Positions 1-8,637 of a stretch of 64,000 bases of DNA are shown here, in pieces (the first letter of the stretch is position 1; each line of letters opens with the position of its first letter). Where the stretch lies: assembly GCF_014204515.1 (NCBI RefSeq), contig NZ_JACHLI010000001.1:62001-126000 (forward strand), written 5' to 3'. The notes under the pieces are model-generated. The model made no database searches. It had not been told where the DNA came from and saw only the letters and a list, made by a program, of their open reading frames with translations. The DNA comes from Pseudomonas nitroreducens (GTDB taxonomy: Bacteria > Pseudomonadota > Gammaproteobacteria > Pseudomonadales > Pseudomonadaceae). Made by a program: the position numbers and the translations under genes.

Positions 1-952
1 CCCCATCCTCCAGATTGAGCATGTAACCGGTGCCATTGCCGGCCGCATACATTCCGATTAACCCCCCGCTCACCTGCATTTCCTTGGTCGGATCGATCTT
101 CAGCAGATCCTGGAGTTCAATGGTTCCGTACCAGCACGGCAGGCTTGTGTATCCGCAGTTATCGTAGATGGTTGCTACGTCCTCAATAGGGACTACCGAG
201 GCCCCAGGTGCGATGCCCATCTCATCATCGGCCTCGATCCACTTGTCGAACTCATCCATGTCCGTTGGTGCCTCGCCAGCGGTGATTGCTGCCAAAGGGC
301 TTGCATTGAGGAGCCTGAACAGGGACTTGAGACCATCCGTTTTCAGGTGGTCGCCGGCATCCTGGAAGCCACCGTTTGCTTCGATGTCTCCAAAGTCTCG
401 GTATTGGCGGTTGATATCTTCATCACCAGAAGGGGCAACGTAAACCAGCGGAATTCGCACGTTCTTAACCGCACTGAGAATATCTGATGGGTCGTTTTCA
501 ATGACCTTCTCTGTGATTGCTTGTCTGATTTCCGTCGAGAGATCGTCGGAGTCGACGTCACAACCTAGCTCATCGGAGATTGCACAGATTTTTTGGACAG
601 CCTCTTTAACTTTTCTTTCGCTAAATACCATGTCTGAGACAACATCTTCCTGACTGTCTACCCCGAGGTTTCCCTCGAAGCCCATCTCAAGCAAGATGTC
701 GGTGATGGTGTCACTCCATGACAGCTCGGGGGCTTTCCCAGATTTCGGCGAACGGTAGTCCGTCATTGCCTCGGCGACCTTCACCGACAGCATCTTAAGG
801 TTGTCTCCCTCGATCCTGATGTCGTGCCAGTGGTAGCTGTCGAATTTCCCTGCAAGCTCGTCGATAAGATCACTCAGGCCGTCACGCCACGAGTCCAGGA
901 CGTCTACGTTCTCAATCTGGTACTCGTTCCCATCCAGCTCAATCGTTGTCAT
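1..952 (-). CDS. hypothetical protein, partial (runs off the left edge)
   Basis: An open frame on the minus strand begins at ATG 952-950 and has no stop before the window edge, so at least 317 residues are visible. It starts MTTIELDGNEYQIENVDVLD and is rich in Asp and Glu, for example CDVDSDD and EADDEMG. A GGAG sequence eight bases before the ATG supports this start. The N-terminal half looks alpha-helical; the later part has a TIYDNCGYTSLPCWYG stretch with two Cys. I do not recognise the family. It is divergent from the plus-strand cluster at 1058-3266, and the 105-base gap between them must hold both promoters. Confidence 0.75.
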   Translation of the reverse strand, partial: MTTIELDGNEYQIENVDVLDSWRDGLSDLIDELAGKFDSYHWHDIRIEGDNLKMLSVKVAEAMTDYRSPKSGKAPELSWSDTITDILLEMGFEGNLGVDSQEDVVSDMVFSERKVKEAVQKICAISDELGCDVDSDDLSTEIRQAITEKVIENDPSDILSAVKNVRIPLVYVAPSGDEDINRQYRDFGDIEANGGFQDAGDHLKTDGLKSLFRLLNASPLAAITAGEAPTDMDEFDKWIEADDEMGIAPGASVVPIEDVATIYDNCGYTSLPCWYGTIELQDLLKIDPTKEMQVSGGLIGMYAAGNGTGYMLNLEDG

Positions 953-1057
953 GCCAGGCTCCAATTTTCACCAGTATGGAGAAAGCATGGAATTCAGCTC
1001 AACGGGTATTTGAACCTGGCGCCACTCCATCCCTAGAATTGGGTAGAGGGAGATTAA

Positions 1058-1672
1058 ATGAGCCAGAACATACCCAATCATCTTCACTACGAGATCTACC
1101 AGTCGCTCCAGCACGTTGTGCCGGCGGACGCTGTGCGCCAAGCACTGGTGGAAGATGAAGCCGCGCGCCTCGTAATCTGCGGCCGCAATCCTGAAGAGGT
1201 CGAGGCCTACGCTGCACGCGTTAGAGAGCTTGGCCCGGAGGCCCTGGTCGCCACGGCCTTCGAGATGTGCATCACCAACGATAGGTGCGACGGAGATGGA
1301 AACGTCGGAATCGACCGGGACGGCAAGATCTCTTTCCAGACCCGAGACCTCTACCGACAATTTCTGCTTAATTCCGTCTGCTCAGCGCTTACCACCGCCG
1401 CCGGCCGCGAGCTGGAAGAGCCCGAACTCAAGCTGGTAAGGGACGGGGTTGACCGCCTGAAATCGCAAGGTAGAGTCACTATCTCGGTGGACTCCATTGG
1501 CCACGAGCTCGTGCTGTCCCGCGAAGATTGCTCTGTGTCCGGCGTTACGCTGGGTACACCGATCACTCAGCCGCATTATCGCGATATTGAAACCAGTCTG
1601 ATTCAGTTCGTTGAGCAGTACCTGCCGGCGAACACCAATGAAGTCGACAACTCCCCTGGAGTGAGCGTATGA
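1058..1672 (+). CDS. hypothetical protein
   Basis: A 204-residue soluble protein with no signal peptide or membrane segment. The start ATG is preceded by AGGGAGATTAA, a good ribosome site. It is acidic and mostly helical, with a central TNDRCDGDGNVGIDRDGKIS stretch whose alternating Asp and Gly resemble a metal-binding or turn-rich loop; this is only a resemblance. The stop codon overlaps the next ATG (ATGA at 1669), so it is probably translationally coupled to the following gene and co-transcribed with it. Family not recognised. Confidence 0.75.
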   Translation: MSQNIPNHLHYEIYQSLQHVVPADAVRQALVEDEAARLVICGRNPEEVEAYAARVRELGPEALVATAFEMCITNDRCDGDGNVGIDRDGKISFQTRDLYRQFLLNSVCSALTTAAGRELEEPELKLVRDGVDRLKSQGRVTISVDSIGHELVLSREDCSVSGVTLGTPITQPHYRDIETSLIQFVEQYLPANTNEVDNSPGVSV

Positions 1673-2982
1673 GCCAGGTACTGAAGAGCGAGCAGTGGGT
1701 CATCACGGACAAACTCCCCGTCCTGATGGCGCGTATGGACAAGATCAACGAGCGTCTGCGCATGTCCAGCGCGCCGCTGTTGACGATCTCTGTCGAGCCC
1801 CTGGGTGTGCGCACCATGCGCAAGGGACTCCAGGAGATCACTGCCGACTTCAGCAAGGTACGCATCGAGCGTCAAATCGCCGATGACGTGAACCACACCA
1901 AGGTTCTAGCTCATACCCGAATTGCGCTGAGCACCGGGGTGATGACCCACACCTTCTACGATGACCTCAACGAGGAACAGGTCTACGCGATCCAGAACCC
2001 GGCATCGGCTTGCAAGTGCGACCACTGCAACCACGACCGCCAACGCGTAAACATCTACACCGTTCAGAACGACCAGGGCATCTTCCGCGTCGGCAGCAGC
2101 TGCATCGACGACTTCTCCAAGCTGAAGATGAACAAGTGGCTGGCCGCTCACGAAGATGCCGTGGAGCAGCTCAACAAGTACTCGGAGATCACCTTCTCCG
2201 ACATCCGCGATCACGGTGTCCTGGAAGTCGACAGCCTCCTGGCCGAAGTCGTTGAGCTTCTGCAGAAAGGGCCGTATCAGACCAAATACGAACACGGCAT
2301 CAGCACAGGCTATATCGCCTTCGGCAACGTGCAGCTCAAGGTCGAACAGAACGATGGGCGCGCGCCTGAGTACCCGGATGACGTCATGGAGTCAGTGCGC
2401 CTGATTAAGCAGATGATCCTGCAGAGCGAGTTCTCCGAGACCGAGCGCCTCAAAGACATCAGCCTGAGCCAGCGCAATATCGTGAACAACGGTTACGTGA
2501 CTGTTGCGCAGGCGCCGATCATGGCTGGCGCCGTTGCATGGCATAACAAGCACAAGAAGCTTCAGGCCGAACGCGAGGCCGAAGGGTCTGCGCCTAAGGC
2601 TCAGAGCAACGTAGGCACCGCCCACCTTGGGGCCGTGAAAGATCGAATCGTCTTCAAAAATCTCCAAGTCGTAGGTGTCTGGGCTGGGACTTCTGATCGT
2701 GGTTTCCCGTTTACCAAGCTGACCATGCTTGATGACCAGAATCACGTGATCACCTGGAAAGCTTCGACTCACCTGGATCTTGATAAAGGCGACCGAATCA
2801 ACCTGGTGGGATCAGTGAAGGGCCACGCGACCTTCAACTCGAAGCTCTTCGGCAAGGAAGTTCAGGCCACGGAGATGACCCGCTGCAGCATCCTGACGAA
2901 CGAGGAAGTCCTCGAGGCAGAAAAGCCGAAGAAGGCCCGCACTCGCAAGGCACAAGAAGAATCCCTTTCCCCGGCAGCTTGA
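1669..2982 (+). CDS. Cys-rich mobile-element protein with C-terminal OB-like module
   Basis: A 437-residue protein. Residues about 118-145 carry CKCDHC, then R-x-N-x-Y, then VGSSCIDDF, the arrangement seen in a family of phage and plasmid proteins of unknown role (CDHC...Y...VGxxC..DF). These Cys could bind one zinc. The last 130 residues contain a beta-rich stretch (KDRIVFKNLQVVGVW ... GDRINLVGSVKGH) that looks like an OB-type nucleic-acid binding fold; this is inference. The C-terminus is basic (KPKKARTRKAQ). It overlaps the upstream gene by four bases and is followed after eight bases by a small gene, so the three form an operon. A role in DNA or RNA handling is likely but not shown. Confidence 0.75.
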   Translation: MSQVLKSEQWVITDKLPVLMARMDKINERLRMSSAPLLTISVEPLGVRTMRKGLQEITADFSKVRIERQIADDVNHTKVLAHTRIALSTGVMTHTFYDDLNEEQVYAIQNPASACKCDHCNHDRQRVNIYTVQNDQGIFRVGSSCIDDFSKLKMNKWLAAHEDAVEQLNKYSEITFSDIRDHGVLEVDSLLAEVVELLQKGPYQTKYEHGISTGYIAFGNVQLKVEQNDGRAPEYPDDVMESVRLIKQMILQSEFSETERLKDISLSQRNIVNNGYVTVAQAPIMAGAVAWHNKHKKLQAEREAEGSAPKAQSNVGTAHLGAVKDRIVFKNLQVVGVWAGTSDRGFPFTKLTMLDDQNHVITWKASTHLDLDKGDRINLVGSVKGHATFNSKLFGKEVQATEMTRCSILTNEEVLEAEKPKKARTRKAQEESLSPAA

Positions 2983-2990
2983 GGTAGGTG

Positions 2991-3266
2991 ATGGAAAACA
3001 TTCAGAACGCGCTCAACACTCTGATGCGCGCCTGCTCCGATGCGAACATGCCCGTGTTCGTTGCCTTCCAGCAGTCGGAGCACAGCGTGCGCGCCGTGAC
3101 TGCCTGCGAGCAGCTGTCCAGTGGCGATAGCTTCAAGCTGGCCAGGAAACTCCTGAAGGCTGGGAGCCTGGACTCGTTCATGAAGATCGTGATCGCCGAT
3201 GCCCAGAAGTCGGGCCATGATTCGCTGTTTCTCAAGTCGATTGGCGTTCCCACACAACCGAAGTGA
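2991..3266 (+). CDS. small hypothetical protein (91 aa)
   Basis: A small soluble protein, last gene of the 1058-3266 operon. I take the ATG at 2991 because GAGG lies six bases upstream; an in-frame GTG immediately before it is less well placed. The sequence is helical with a basic C-terminal half (SFKLARKLLKAGSLDSFMKIV). No family recognised. A perfect palindrome just downstream probably ends the operon. Confidence 0.6.
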   Translation: MENIQNALNTLMRACSDANMPVFVAFQQSEHSVRAVTACEQLSSGDSFKLARKLLKAGSLDSFMKIVIADAQKSGHDSLFLKSIGVPTQPK

Positions 3267-3298
3267 CCAGGTGCCACCGCCCGGCAGCACCCTCACCC

Positions 3299-3316
3299 GC
3301 CCGGCTTAAGCCGGGC
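3299..3316. terminator. bidirectional terminator-like palindrome
   Basis: GCCCGGCTTAAGCCGGGC is a perfect 18-base palindrome between two convergent genes. It overlaps the stop codon of the minus-strand gene. A weak T-rich stretch (TTGTTATG) follows on the plus strand. Confidence 0.6.
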
Positions 3317-4007
3317 TTGTTATGTCCCAGCCATCGTCCAGCTCGAACTCTTTCGCCATGAGCCGCGCCAGCGGCACGTGATTTTCACGCATCTTGGCCT
3401 GCACCAACTCAAGCCGGCGTTCTTTGGTCGTCAGATGGCGGATGATCACCATGAGTGCCGGGCTCTGAATCATGGCCCACTTGGTCAGCAGATCAGTCTC
3501 GTCAGCCCGCTCGGAGAAGCCCAGCATCGCACGCCAGTCGATCAGACCACGCGCGACCAGCACACGTAGCAAGGTCTTGTTGTCCGCAGTCGGGTTCAAC
3601 ATGCAGTTCGTGTAAATCTTCTTGGCGTATGCCGGGCTCAGCCTGGCACCACATTCGAGCACCTGCAGGAAGGTGGGGATGCTGCGCAGATCCAGGATGG
3701 CTTCCAGCAGCTTCGTCAGAAGTGGCTCCTGCGCCAGCGCCGGCACCGCCTCGAGGAGGCTGGTGACGGTGTCCTTCCGGTAGGCACCTAGCAACACCTC
3801 GGGGATGTGATCTTTCAGGTGCGCTTCGACCAAGGGATCAGCGGCTATCGCCGACAAGGCGCTCCAGTGGCCCTGGAAGGCCATCTCGGCAAGAATGCGG
3901 CCGGTGGCCCCGTGCATAGCCATCTCAGCAAGGAGAGCCTCTTTGGGGCCTTCCCGCTGCCCTTCCGGTGCATCTAGGTACTGCTGGAGTACTTCAAGTC
4001 CATCCAT
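3306..4007 (-). CDS. helical hypothetical protein
   Basis: About 233 residues, almost entirely helical, with repeated Leu/Ala-rich segments (ILAEMAFQGHWSALSAIAADP, LLTKLLEAILDLRSIPTFLQVLECG) that could form a solenoid. I chose ATG 4007-4005 because AAGGAG lies eight bases upstream; the frame is open for nine more codons (to 4034) without a ribosome site. The left end of the TnpB element begins only about 45 bases upstream, so its native promoter may have been displaced. Unlike its neighbours it lacks the hydrophobic-x-hydrophobic C-terminal tail. Function unknown. Confidence 0.7.
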   Translation of the reverse strand: MDGLEVLQQYLDAPEGQREGPKEALLAEMAMHGATGRILAEMAFQGHWSALSAIAADPLVEAHLKDHIPEVLLGAYRKDTVTSLLEAVPALAQEPLLTKLLEAILDLRSIPTFLQVLECGARLSPAYAKKIYTNCMLNPTADNKTLLRVLVARGLIDWRAMLGFSERADETDLLTKWAMIQSPALMVIIRHLTTKERRLELVQAKMRENHVPLARLMAKEFELDDGWDITSPA

Positions 4008-4050
4008 TTCATCAGCTCCTTGCTGGTTGAACATCCCGAAACCGCATTCC

Positions 4051-4080
4051 CCGTATGAAATCTTTGATTCATGCGCGGGT
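4051..4080 (+). repeat. left-end hairpin repeat of the IS element
   Basis: Hairpin-forming 30-base sequence matching 5501-5530 at 26 of 30 positions. The stem reads ATGAAATC-TTT-GATTCAT. Confidence 0.75.
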
Positions 4081-4146
4081 CAAGGTTTCAGGCGCACAGC
4101 GCCTTCACTCTTGACGTTCTGCCAATAGCTGTACGAATATACAGCC

Positions 4147-5508
4147 ATGCTGAACGGGATCCGCTGTCGCGCTCATCCAACCACCGAGCAGGCCAAGAAA
4201 CTGGCCCAGTGGATCGGTTGTGCGCGACTGATCTACAACGCAAAGGTATCGGAAATGCAGTATTTCCGCACCTTCTCGCGTAAGGCGTTGGGCGCCGGCC
4301 AAGCCGTGATCGATCAAGCGTATTCGCAGTTCAAGGACGCTGAACTCACCCCGTTCCTGAGCGAGGTTCCGTCGCAAATTCTGCGTAATTCAGCCGTGCA
4401 GTTCATGAACGGCTGGCAGCGATTCCTCAAGGGCCTGGCCTCTCCGCCAACCCACAAACGCAAGGGTGAGCGAGACAGCGTTCATCTCACCAACGAACTG
4501 TTCCGGTTCGTTGACGAAGGCCTGATAGAGATCGGCACGAAACGCTTCCCGGTTGGCACCCTGCGGTTCACGCAACACAGGGAAATCACCGAACCGAAGT
4601 CCATCATCGTCAGCCGCAAAGCCGGCAGATGGTACGTCAGCTTCAATTTCGAAGACGCAACACTGGCTCCGCCGCGCCCTCGAGACGAGATTCTGGCCGA
4701 TCTGTCCCATCTCGATGAGGCTCAGCTAACGGCAATGACCTGGGCCGGCGACCGTGGAGTGCGGGACATGCTGCACGGCAGCGATGGCCAGGTGTTCCAC
4801 CTGACCGTCAGCGCTGTGGCCAAGAATCGACGCAGGGAACTCACCAAGAGGCGCCTTCAGCGGCGCCTCGCCCGGCAGCAGAAGGGTTCCAGGCGCCGCG
4901 ACAAGACCAAGCGTCGCATCGCGCATATCAGCAGTGGCCAGGCTGAGGTACGGCGTGATTTCGCGCACCAGACCTCACGGAAGCTGGTCGACAGCCCGTA
5001 CCAGGTATTCGTGTTCGAAGACCTGAAGATCACCAACATGACCCGCCGGCCGAAGCCAAAACAGGACGAAGCGACCGGCGAATACCTGCCCAATGGCGCT
5101 GCAGCGAAAGCCGGCCTGAACCGAAGCATTCTGCAGAGCTGCTGGGGCAACATCGTACTTTACACTCACTACAAGGCCGAACGAGCGAACAAGGTCACCA
5201 TCAAGGTGCACCCGCATTTCAGCTCGCAGACGTGCTCCCAATGCGGACACACGTCATCCGAAAACCGCTCTGGAAAGCAGTTTTCGTGTACCTCTTGTGG
5301 CTTCAAGGCAGACGCAGATGCCAACGCCAGTGCCGTGCTTCGCGCCAGAGGCGCGAAGCACATCATCGACGGAGAATGGCGTGAGCAGAAGGCCAAGAAG
5401 ACAGTGAGTTTCAGGAAAAGGGGCTCGGAACGCGTCCCTCAAAACCACGTGGAGAGACCTGTCGCACTGTGCGCTCAGATCTCAGTGAAGCGCGGATGCC
5501 CCGCTTGA
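4147..5508 (+). CDS. tnpB: TnpB, RNA-guided nuclease of IS200/IS605 family
   Basis: A 453-residue TnpB/OrfB. The N-terminus (MLNGIRCRAHPTTEQAKKL) is the usual helix-turn-helix-like start. RuvC acidic residues are visible: Asp in AGDRGV near residue 202, Glu in VFEDL near 293, and Asp in ADADANAS near 391. The zinc ribbon is complete (CSQC near 357, CTSC near 375). TnpB proteins are programmable nucleases that use a guide RNA made from the right end of the element, so the 3' part of this gene to about 5530 should also encode that RNA, with the guide taken from just beyond 5530. All catalytic positions look intact. About 50 residues follow the last RuvC Asp. Confidence 0.93.
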   Translation: MLNGIRCRAHPTTEQAKKLAQWIGCARLIYNAKVSEMQYFRTFSRKALGAGQAVIDQAYSQFKDAELTPFLSEVPSQILRNSAVQFMNGWQRFLKGLASPPTHKRKGERDSVHLTNELFRFVDEGLIEIGTKRFPVGTLRFTQHREITEPKSIIVSRKAGRWYVSFNFEDATLAPPRPRDEILADLSHLDEAQLTAMTWAGDRGVRDMLHGSDGQVFHLTVSAVAKNRRRELTKRRLQRRLARQQKGSRRRDKTKRRIAHISSGQAEVRRDFAHQTSRKLVDSPYQVFVFEDLKITNMTRRPKPKQDEATGEYLPNGAAAKAGLNRSILQSCWGNIVLYTHYKAERANKVTIKVHPHFSSQTCSQCGHTSSENRSGKQFSCTSCGFKADADANASAVLRARGAKHIIDGEWREQKAKKTVSFRKRGSERVPQNHVERPVALCAQISVKRGCPA

Positions 5509-5530
5509 AATCTTCGATTCAAGCGCGGGT
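5501..5530 (+). repeat. right-end hairpin repeat of the IS element and probable 3' end of the guide-RNA scaffold
   Basis: Matches the left-end repeat at 26 of 30 positions. The stem reads CTTGAAATC-TTC-GATTCAAG, with compensating changes relative to the left copy. The tnpB stop lies inside it. Confidence 0.75.
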
Positions 5531-5545
5531 AGTTCACATTTGAGG

Positions 5546-6673
5546 TCAGATATCCAAAACCGTCGCCATCATCTTCGTCTGCTGCTTCTCACTCATCTTC
5601 GGTGAGAAGTCCATGATGTTCTTCTCGATCAGCTCATCCATAACATCCCGGCTCAGATGCTTGATGAACTGGTCGAAGCGGCCGAACTGCTGGAGGAGCT
5701 GAATATGCTCCCGCTTGAATCGCCTGTTGCCAGCGAATTGGGCCGCATCTTTGGGGGTAGTCAGGTCGCTCTCCATCGCCCACCTGATGTGCTCTTCAAG
5801 CTTGCTATCCGTCGATGAAGCTAGGATAGCCCGGTTGGTAGGACAGGCATAAAGACCTGCTGCAACCATCACATCTCTGCAGCCTGGAAAGCGATCAAAG
5901 GTGAAACCGTTGAGAACCGAGACCATGCATGGTTTCGAATACTTAAAACAATGCTTACTCTGCACTAGCTTCGTGTAGTAGGCCTGCAGTTCCTTGCTCG
6001 GCTTGGCAGCCACTGGATGAAGCCTGGCGAACTCCTCAAGCCTCATGCCAAGCACTCTCTCAAATGCGGCCTCCCACCGATAGATGGCCTGAGTGTCGCG
6101 ATTTTCATATGCGACCTTATCCTGGATCTCCCCCGCACGAGCGATGGCTACCATCAGGGTCATGCAGACCTTGTCGTAATTCTCGGGCTTCTTGGCTTCT
6201 TTTGCCCAGGAACCCTTGAACAGCGCAGGGGCGGACTCGATCACGTAAGGCTCAACCATCATCCAGTTGCAGAGCTCTTCGAAGCTCTTGCCCGGCTGAA
6301 TCGCAGCTCGCACAGCCTCATGCTGAAAACGCACGTTGTCCCAGTTGAGCGTGTTGAACTGCACCACACCAGGAGCAGTGACCTGCTTTATCCATTCGAG
6401 CATACAGGCCGTGTAGACCGGGATCATCTCCGGCTGCTCCTGGGTCTTTCGGGAAAGACGAAACAGAAAGTGCTCGACCTCCTTGTATCCCTTCTTGCTG
6501 CTCAAGGTGTACATCGCAACCTGCGGGAACTGCTTGAGGATCAGCTCCGGATCACGCGTGAACCCCATTTCGTTCAGGAGTGTGTCGCGATACTTTTTTT
6601 GTCCGTATTTGCGATCAATCGCTTCCTGGACTGCTTTGGCGTACAGCGGGTCGTCAGTGATTTTCCAAGGCAT
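5546..6673 (-). CDS. hypothetical protein with conserved C-terminal tail
   Basis: A protein of about 375 residues, soluble and largely helical. ATG 6673-6671 is chosen because AAGGAG lies ten bases upstream; the longer GTG form begins inside the upstream gene with no ribosome site. It ends EKQQTKMMATVLDI, one of the clearest cases of the tail (T at -10, M at -7, L-D-I at the end) shared with the proteins at 30521, 31414, 21878 and 17127. Its start overlaps the end of the membrane-protein gene by 20 bases, so the two are probably coupled. The TnpB element ends 16 bases beyond its stop. Function unknown. Confidence 0.75.
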   Translation of the reverse strand: MPWKITDDPLYAKAVQEAIDRKYGQKKYRDTLLNEMGFTRDPELILKQFPQVAMYTLSSKKGYKEVEHFLFRLSRKTQEQPEMIPVYTACMLEWIKQVTAPGVVQFNTLNWDNVRFQHEAVRAAIQPGKSFEELCNWMMVEPYVIESAPALFKGSWAKEAKKPENYDKVCMTLMVAIARAGEIQDKVAYENRDTQAIYRWEAAFERVLGMRLEEFARLHPVAAKPSKELQAYYTKLVQSKHCFKYSKPCMVSVLNGFTFDRFPGCRDVMVAAGLYACPTNRAILASSTDSKLEEHIRWAMESDLTTPKDAAQFAGNRRFKREHIQLLQQFGRFDQFIKHLSRDVMDELIEKNIMDFSPKMSEKQQTKMMATVLDI

Positions 6674-6968
6674 GCTTCTGTGTCTCCTTCTTACTCTCAC
6701 GGTACGGCTGGATAAGCCATCTCCACAAGCCGAGGAGGTTGGTCAGGAAGAAGGTCACCTCAAGAATCATCATGCCGAACGCATCCATTGAGCCGGCAAA
6801 CAGGAAGAGTCCCCATGCCGATACGATGAAGAATGGCCAACCCCACTTCGACCACCTGGTATTGCTGGCCACCATCAGTGCGCCAACCACACCGAAGACC
6901 GTACCGACCCACTGAGTGACCGTCTGATACAGGGTGTGAACCACTACTGCGCATTCAGCTTCGACCAT
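6654..6968 (-). CDS. small membrane protein, PnuC-like segment
   Basis: About 104 residues with three hydrophobic stretches (WVGTVFGVVGALMVASNT, PFFIVSAWGLFLFAGSM, MILEVTFFLTNLLGLWRWL). The pattern ASNTRWSKWGW...LLGLWRW recalls small PnuC-like inner-membrane proteins common in proteobacterial mobile elements, whose substrate is not known. ATG 6968-6966 has GAGAGG seven bases upstream; an upstream in-frame start (7043) lacks one. It overlaps the next gene by 20 bases. Confidence 0.65.
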   Translation of the reverse strand: MVEAECAVVVHTLYQTVTQWVGTVFGVVGALMVASNTRWSKWGWPFFIVSAWGLFLFAGSMDAFGMMILEVTFFLTNLLGLWRWLIQPYRESKKETQKHALENH

Positions 6969-7021
6969 CGAGGGCCTCTCAAGAGAAGATGGGTCAGCAC
7001 ACCGGGGAAACAACCCCGCCA

Positions 7022-7054
7022 AGAAAAGTAATCGGCCTGACAAGGTCAGGCCGA
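7022..7054 (-). terminator. rho-independent terminator, minus strand
   Basis: TCGGCCTGAC and GTCAGGCCGA (7032-7054) form a perfect 10-base-pair stem with a 3-base loop. On the minus strand the stem is followed by TTACTTTTCTT. It lies 28 bases past the stop of the 7082-7711 gene. Confidence 0.75.
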
Positions 7055-7081
7055 CTTGGTAGTGCTCAATTGTCGCCTAAA

Positions 7082-7711
7082 TCAGCCTGGCGTCCTAGAT
7101 GGCTCAGGCGCCGGAGCTTGATCATTTGACATGCGGCGCTCGCTTGCGCGAATCGCGCCCTGAACAGTGCTCTTCACACTGTCCATCCTTGCTTTGAGAT
7201 CAGCGTGATCAGCGGCATGCCCGTTTTTTTCGAAAGCACCACGGATCTTGCCGCTGAGCCTCCCCAGCAGCTCCATGAGAAGCTTGAGAACAACCAAAAT
7301 ACCGTTGTTTTCCGGCGAATGCTGCAGGCGCTCGCCCTGTGGGCCAGTAAGGGTCTTTTCGATGCGCTCGAACTCATCGCGAAGCTCAAGTGCTTGCTCT
7401 GGCGTCACGTCATCACTACGCATACGCTCCGCGATTTCCTCAAGGCGCATATTGCAGCGACGAAGCTGATCGAGGCTGTAGCATTTAGCCAGGTTCTCCT
7501 CGATCTTCTCCTTGACCGGGTCATAAGGTGTACCGCTGTTGAGCGCGTCTACGGTCTCCTCAACTGTACGCTGGTCAGGCGCCGGTTCTGGCGGCGGAGT
7601 GGGCTCAGGGGTCGGATCGGGCTCAGGCTGGCGATACGGATCCGGTTCTGGCGTCGGTGCCGGCTCCGGAGGAATCTCGGCCTCGGGCCCACGGTTTTCG
7701 TCGTAGTTCAT
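7082..7711 (-). CDS. hypothetical protein with Pro-Glu repeat N-terminus
   Basis: About 209 residues. Residues 10-50 are a low-complexity Pro/Glu run (PEPAPTPEPDPYRQPEPDPT), probably an extended spacer. The rest is charged and helical, with coiled-coil-like stretches around LRRCNMRLEEIAERM and ELRDEFERIEKTL, then a Leu-rich segment VVLKLLMELLGRLSGK. ATG 7711-7709 has AAAGGA eight bases upstream. It lies 12 bases behind the gene at 7724-8554, so they share a transcript ending at the hairpin at 7022-7054. Unknown function; a scaffold or surface-spacer role is only a guess. Confidence 0.7.
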   Translation of the reverse strand: MNYDENRGPEAEIPPEPAPTPEPDPYRQPEPDPTPEPTPPPEPAPDQRTVEETVDALNSGTPYDPVKEKIEENLAKCYSLDQLRRCNMRLEEIAERMRSDDVTPEQALELRDEFERIEKTLTGPQGERLQHSPENNGILVVLKLLMELLGRLSGKIRGAFEKNGHAADHADLKARMDSVKSTVQGAIRASERRMSNDQAPAPEPSRTPG

Positions 7712-7723
7712 GCTCAATGTCCT

Positions 7724-8554
7724 TTACAGGGAAAGTCCGTAGTTCGCCTTCTCCTGTTCGTGAGAAGACTTGATCGCTTTGAAGCCAAAGAACTCCGGGT
7801 CGACGTCGAACGATTGAACCAGGCGTTTCTTCGCAACCGGGCCATGCGCAACTTTGCACAGGTCATACAGCGACAGGTGGCGGCGATGCATCTGGCCGGC
7901 GAGGATCGCAGTCGCAACACGCTGAGTTTTCGGGTCTTCGGAATGGAAGAACTGCTTCACCCACTTGTCGACGGTCGCATCATCCTCGGCCAGGCCCAGG
8001 GCCTTCACGCCCCAGCGCTTGACGATGTTGCTCAGCGCCAACTCGTAACGCGAGGACAGTTTGAACTCAGGGTCGAACGCCCTCACCATCGCCTTGAACA
8101 GCTCAGGCTTACCATCACCATGCCCGGCGGATACCGCGCGGGTCAGGAAGTGGATAGCCGGAGTCAGCTTGGCGCCACGGTCTTTGACCAGGGCGGTTAG
8201 GTCATCGAGGGTAAACAGCGCCGAGTGGTCGGACAGGAAGACGTTCTCCTTCCTCCTCAGCATGTGGAGGTAGGTCGCCACCCCGTGGGCGTTCGGAGCT
8301 TCGGCCATGGCGCGGAAAATCCTGCGGTGGTCATCAGAGTCGATGACATGCTGATTCAACTCCAGGATGAACTCGTTCCTCTTCTTGAAGACACTGGGTT
8401 CAGGGCTCATCCACGCGGAACTCTGGAAGATCTGCACGAGCAGGCCGTGCATACCCTCAAGAGAGTTTGTACCGAACAATTCGCCCATTCGACGAGTATC
8501 GAAAGTGGTCAGAATGTCCTTTATGGCTCTGTCGTCTAGCCTAAGATTCATCAT
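7724..8554 (-). CDS. hypothetical protein ending NYGLSL
   Basis: A 276-residue helical protein. Two adjacent ATG codons (8554 and 8551) follow GGGAG. No domain recognised. The last seven residues (ANYGLSL) closely match the end of the ADP-ribosyltransferase-like protein at 13241-13882 (ADAGLSL), although the rest of the two proteins is unrelated. A recurrent upstream element lies 69 bases before the start. It is divergent from the FtsH-like gene and in operon with 7082-7711. Confidence 0.7.
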   Translation of the reverse strand: MMNLRLDDRAIKDILTTFDTRRMGELFGTNSLEGMHGLLVQIFQSSAWMSPEPSVFKKRNEFILELNQHVIDSDDHRRIFRAMAEAPNAHGVATYLHMLRRKENVFLSDHSALFTLDDLTALVKDRGAKLTPAIHFLTRAVSAGHGDGKPELFKAMVRAFDPEFKLSSRYELALSNIVKRWGVKALGLAEDDATVDKWVKQFFHSEDPKTQRVATAILAGQMHRRHLSLYDLCKVAHGPVAKKRLVQSFDVDPEFFGFKAIKSSHEQEKANYGLSL

Positions 8555-8622
8555 GTAACTCCCACATTTGATTCATCGTACAACATGAGAGTCGCAGCTT
8601 ACATCTAGCCAGCGCGCAATTT

Positions 8623-8637
8623 CCTATATATTGACAC
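8623..8637 (-). promoter_or_regulatory. recurrent upstream element, copy 1
   Basis: Read toward the gene at 8554 it is GTGTCAATATATAGG, matching the consensus YTGACAATWTATCGG. It overlaps the -35 box of the divergent FtsH-like gene, so one protein bound here could affect both. Confidence 0.5.

Larger units (their letters stand above)
4051..5530 (+). mobile_element. IS200/IS605-type element carrying tnpB only
   Basis: About 1.48 kb bounded by two 30-base sequences, 4051-4080 and 5501-5530, that are identical at 26 positions and lie in the same orientation. Each can fold into a small hairpin around GAAATC-TTY-GATTC, and the differences at the stem base pair with each other in both copies. This fits the subterminal hairpins of IS200/IS605 ends. 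Only tnpB is present, so movement would need a TnpA supplied elsewhere. The element sits between two minus-strand genes (3306-4007 and 5546-6673) without disrupting either frame. Confidence 0.8.

Noticed and set aside
968..1360. 130-codon minus-strand frame opposite 1058-1672
   Set aside because: The plus-strand gene has a strong ribosome site and overlaps its neighbour as in an operon; the minus frame has neither.
7205..8200. 331-codon plus-strand frame opposite the genes at 7082-8554
   Set aside because: It crosses two minus-strand genes with good ribosome sites, has low-complexity Arg/Leu sequence typical of antisense frames and no start signal.
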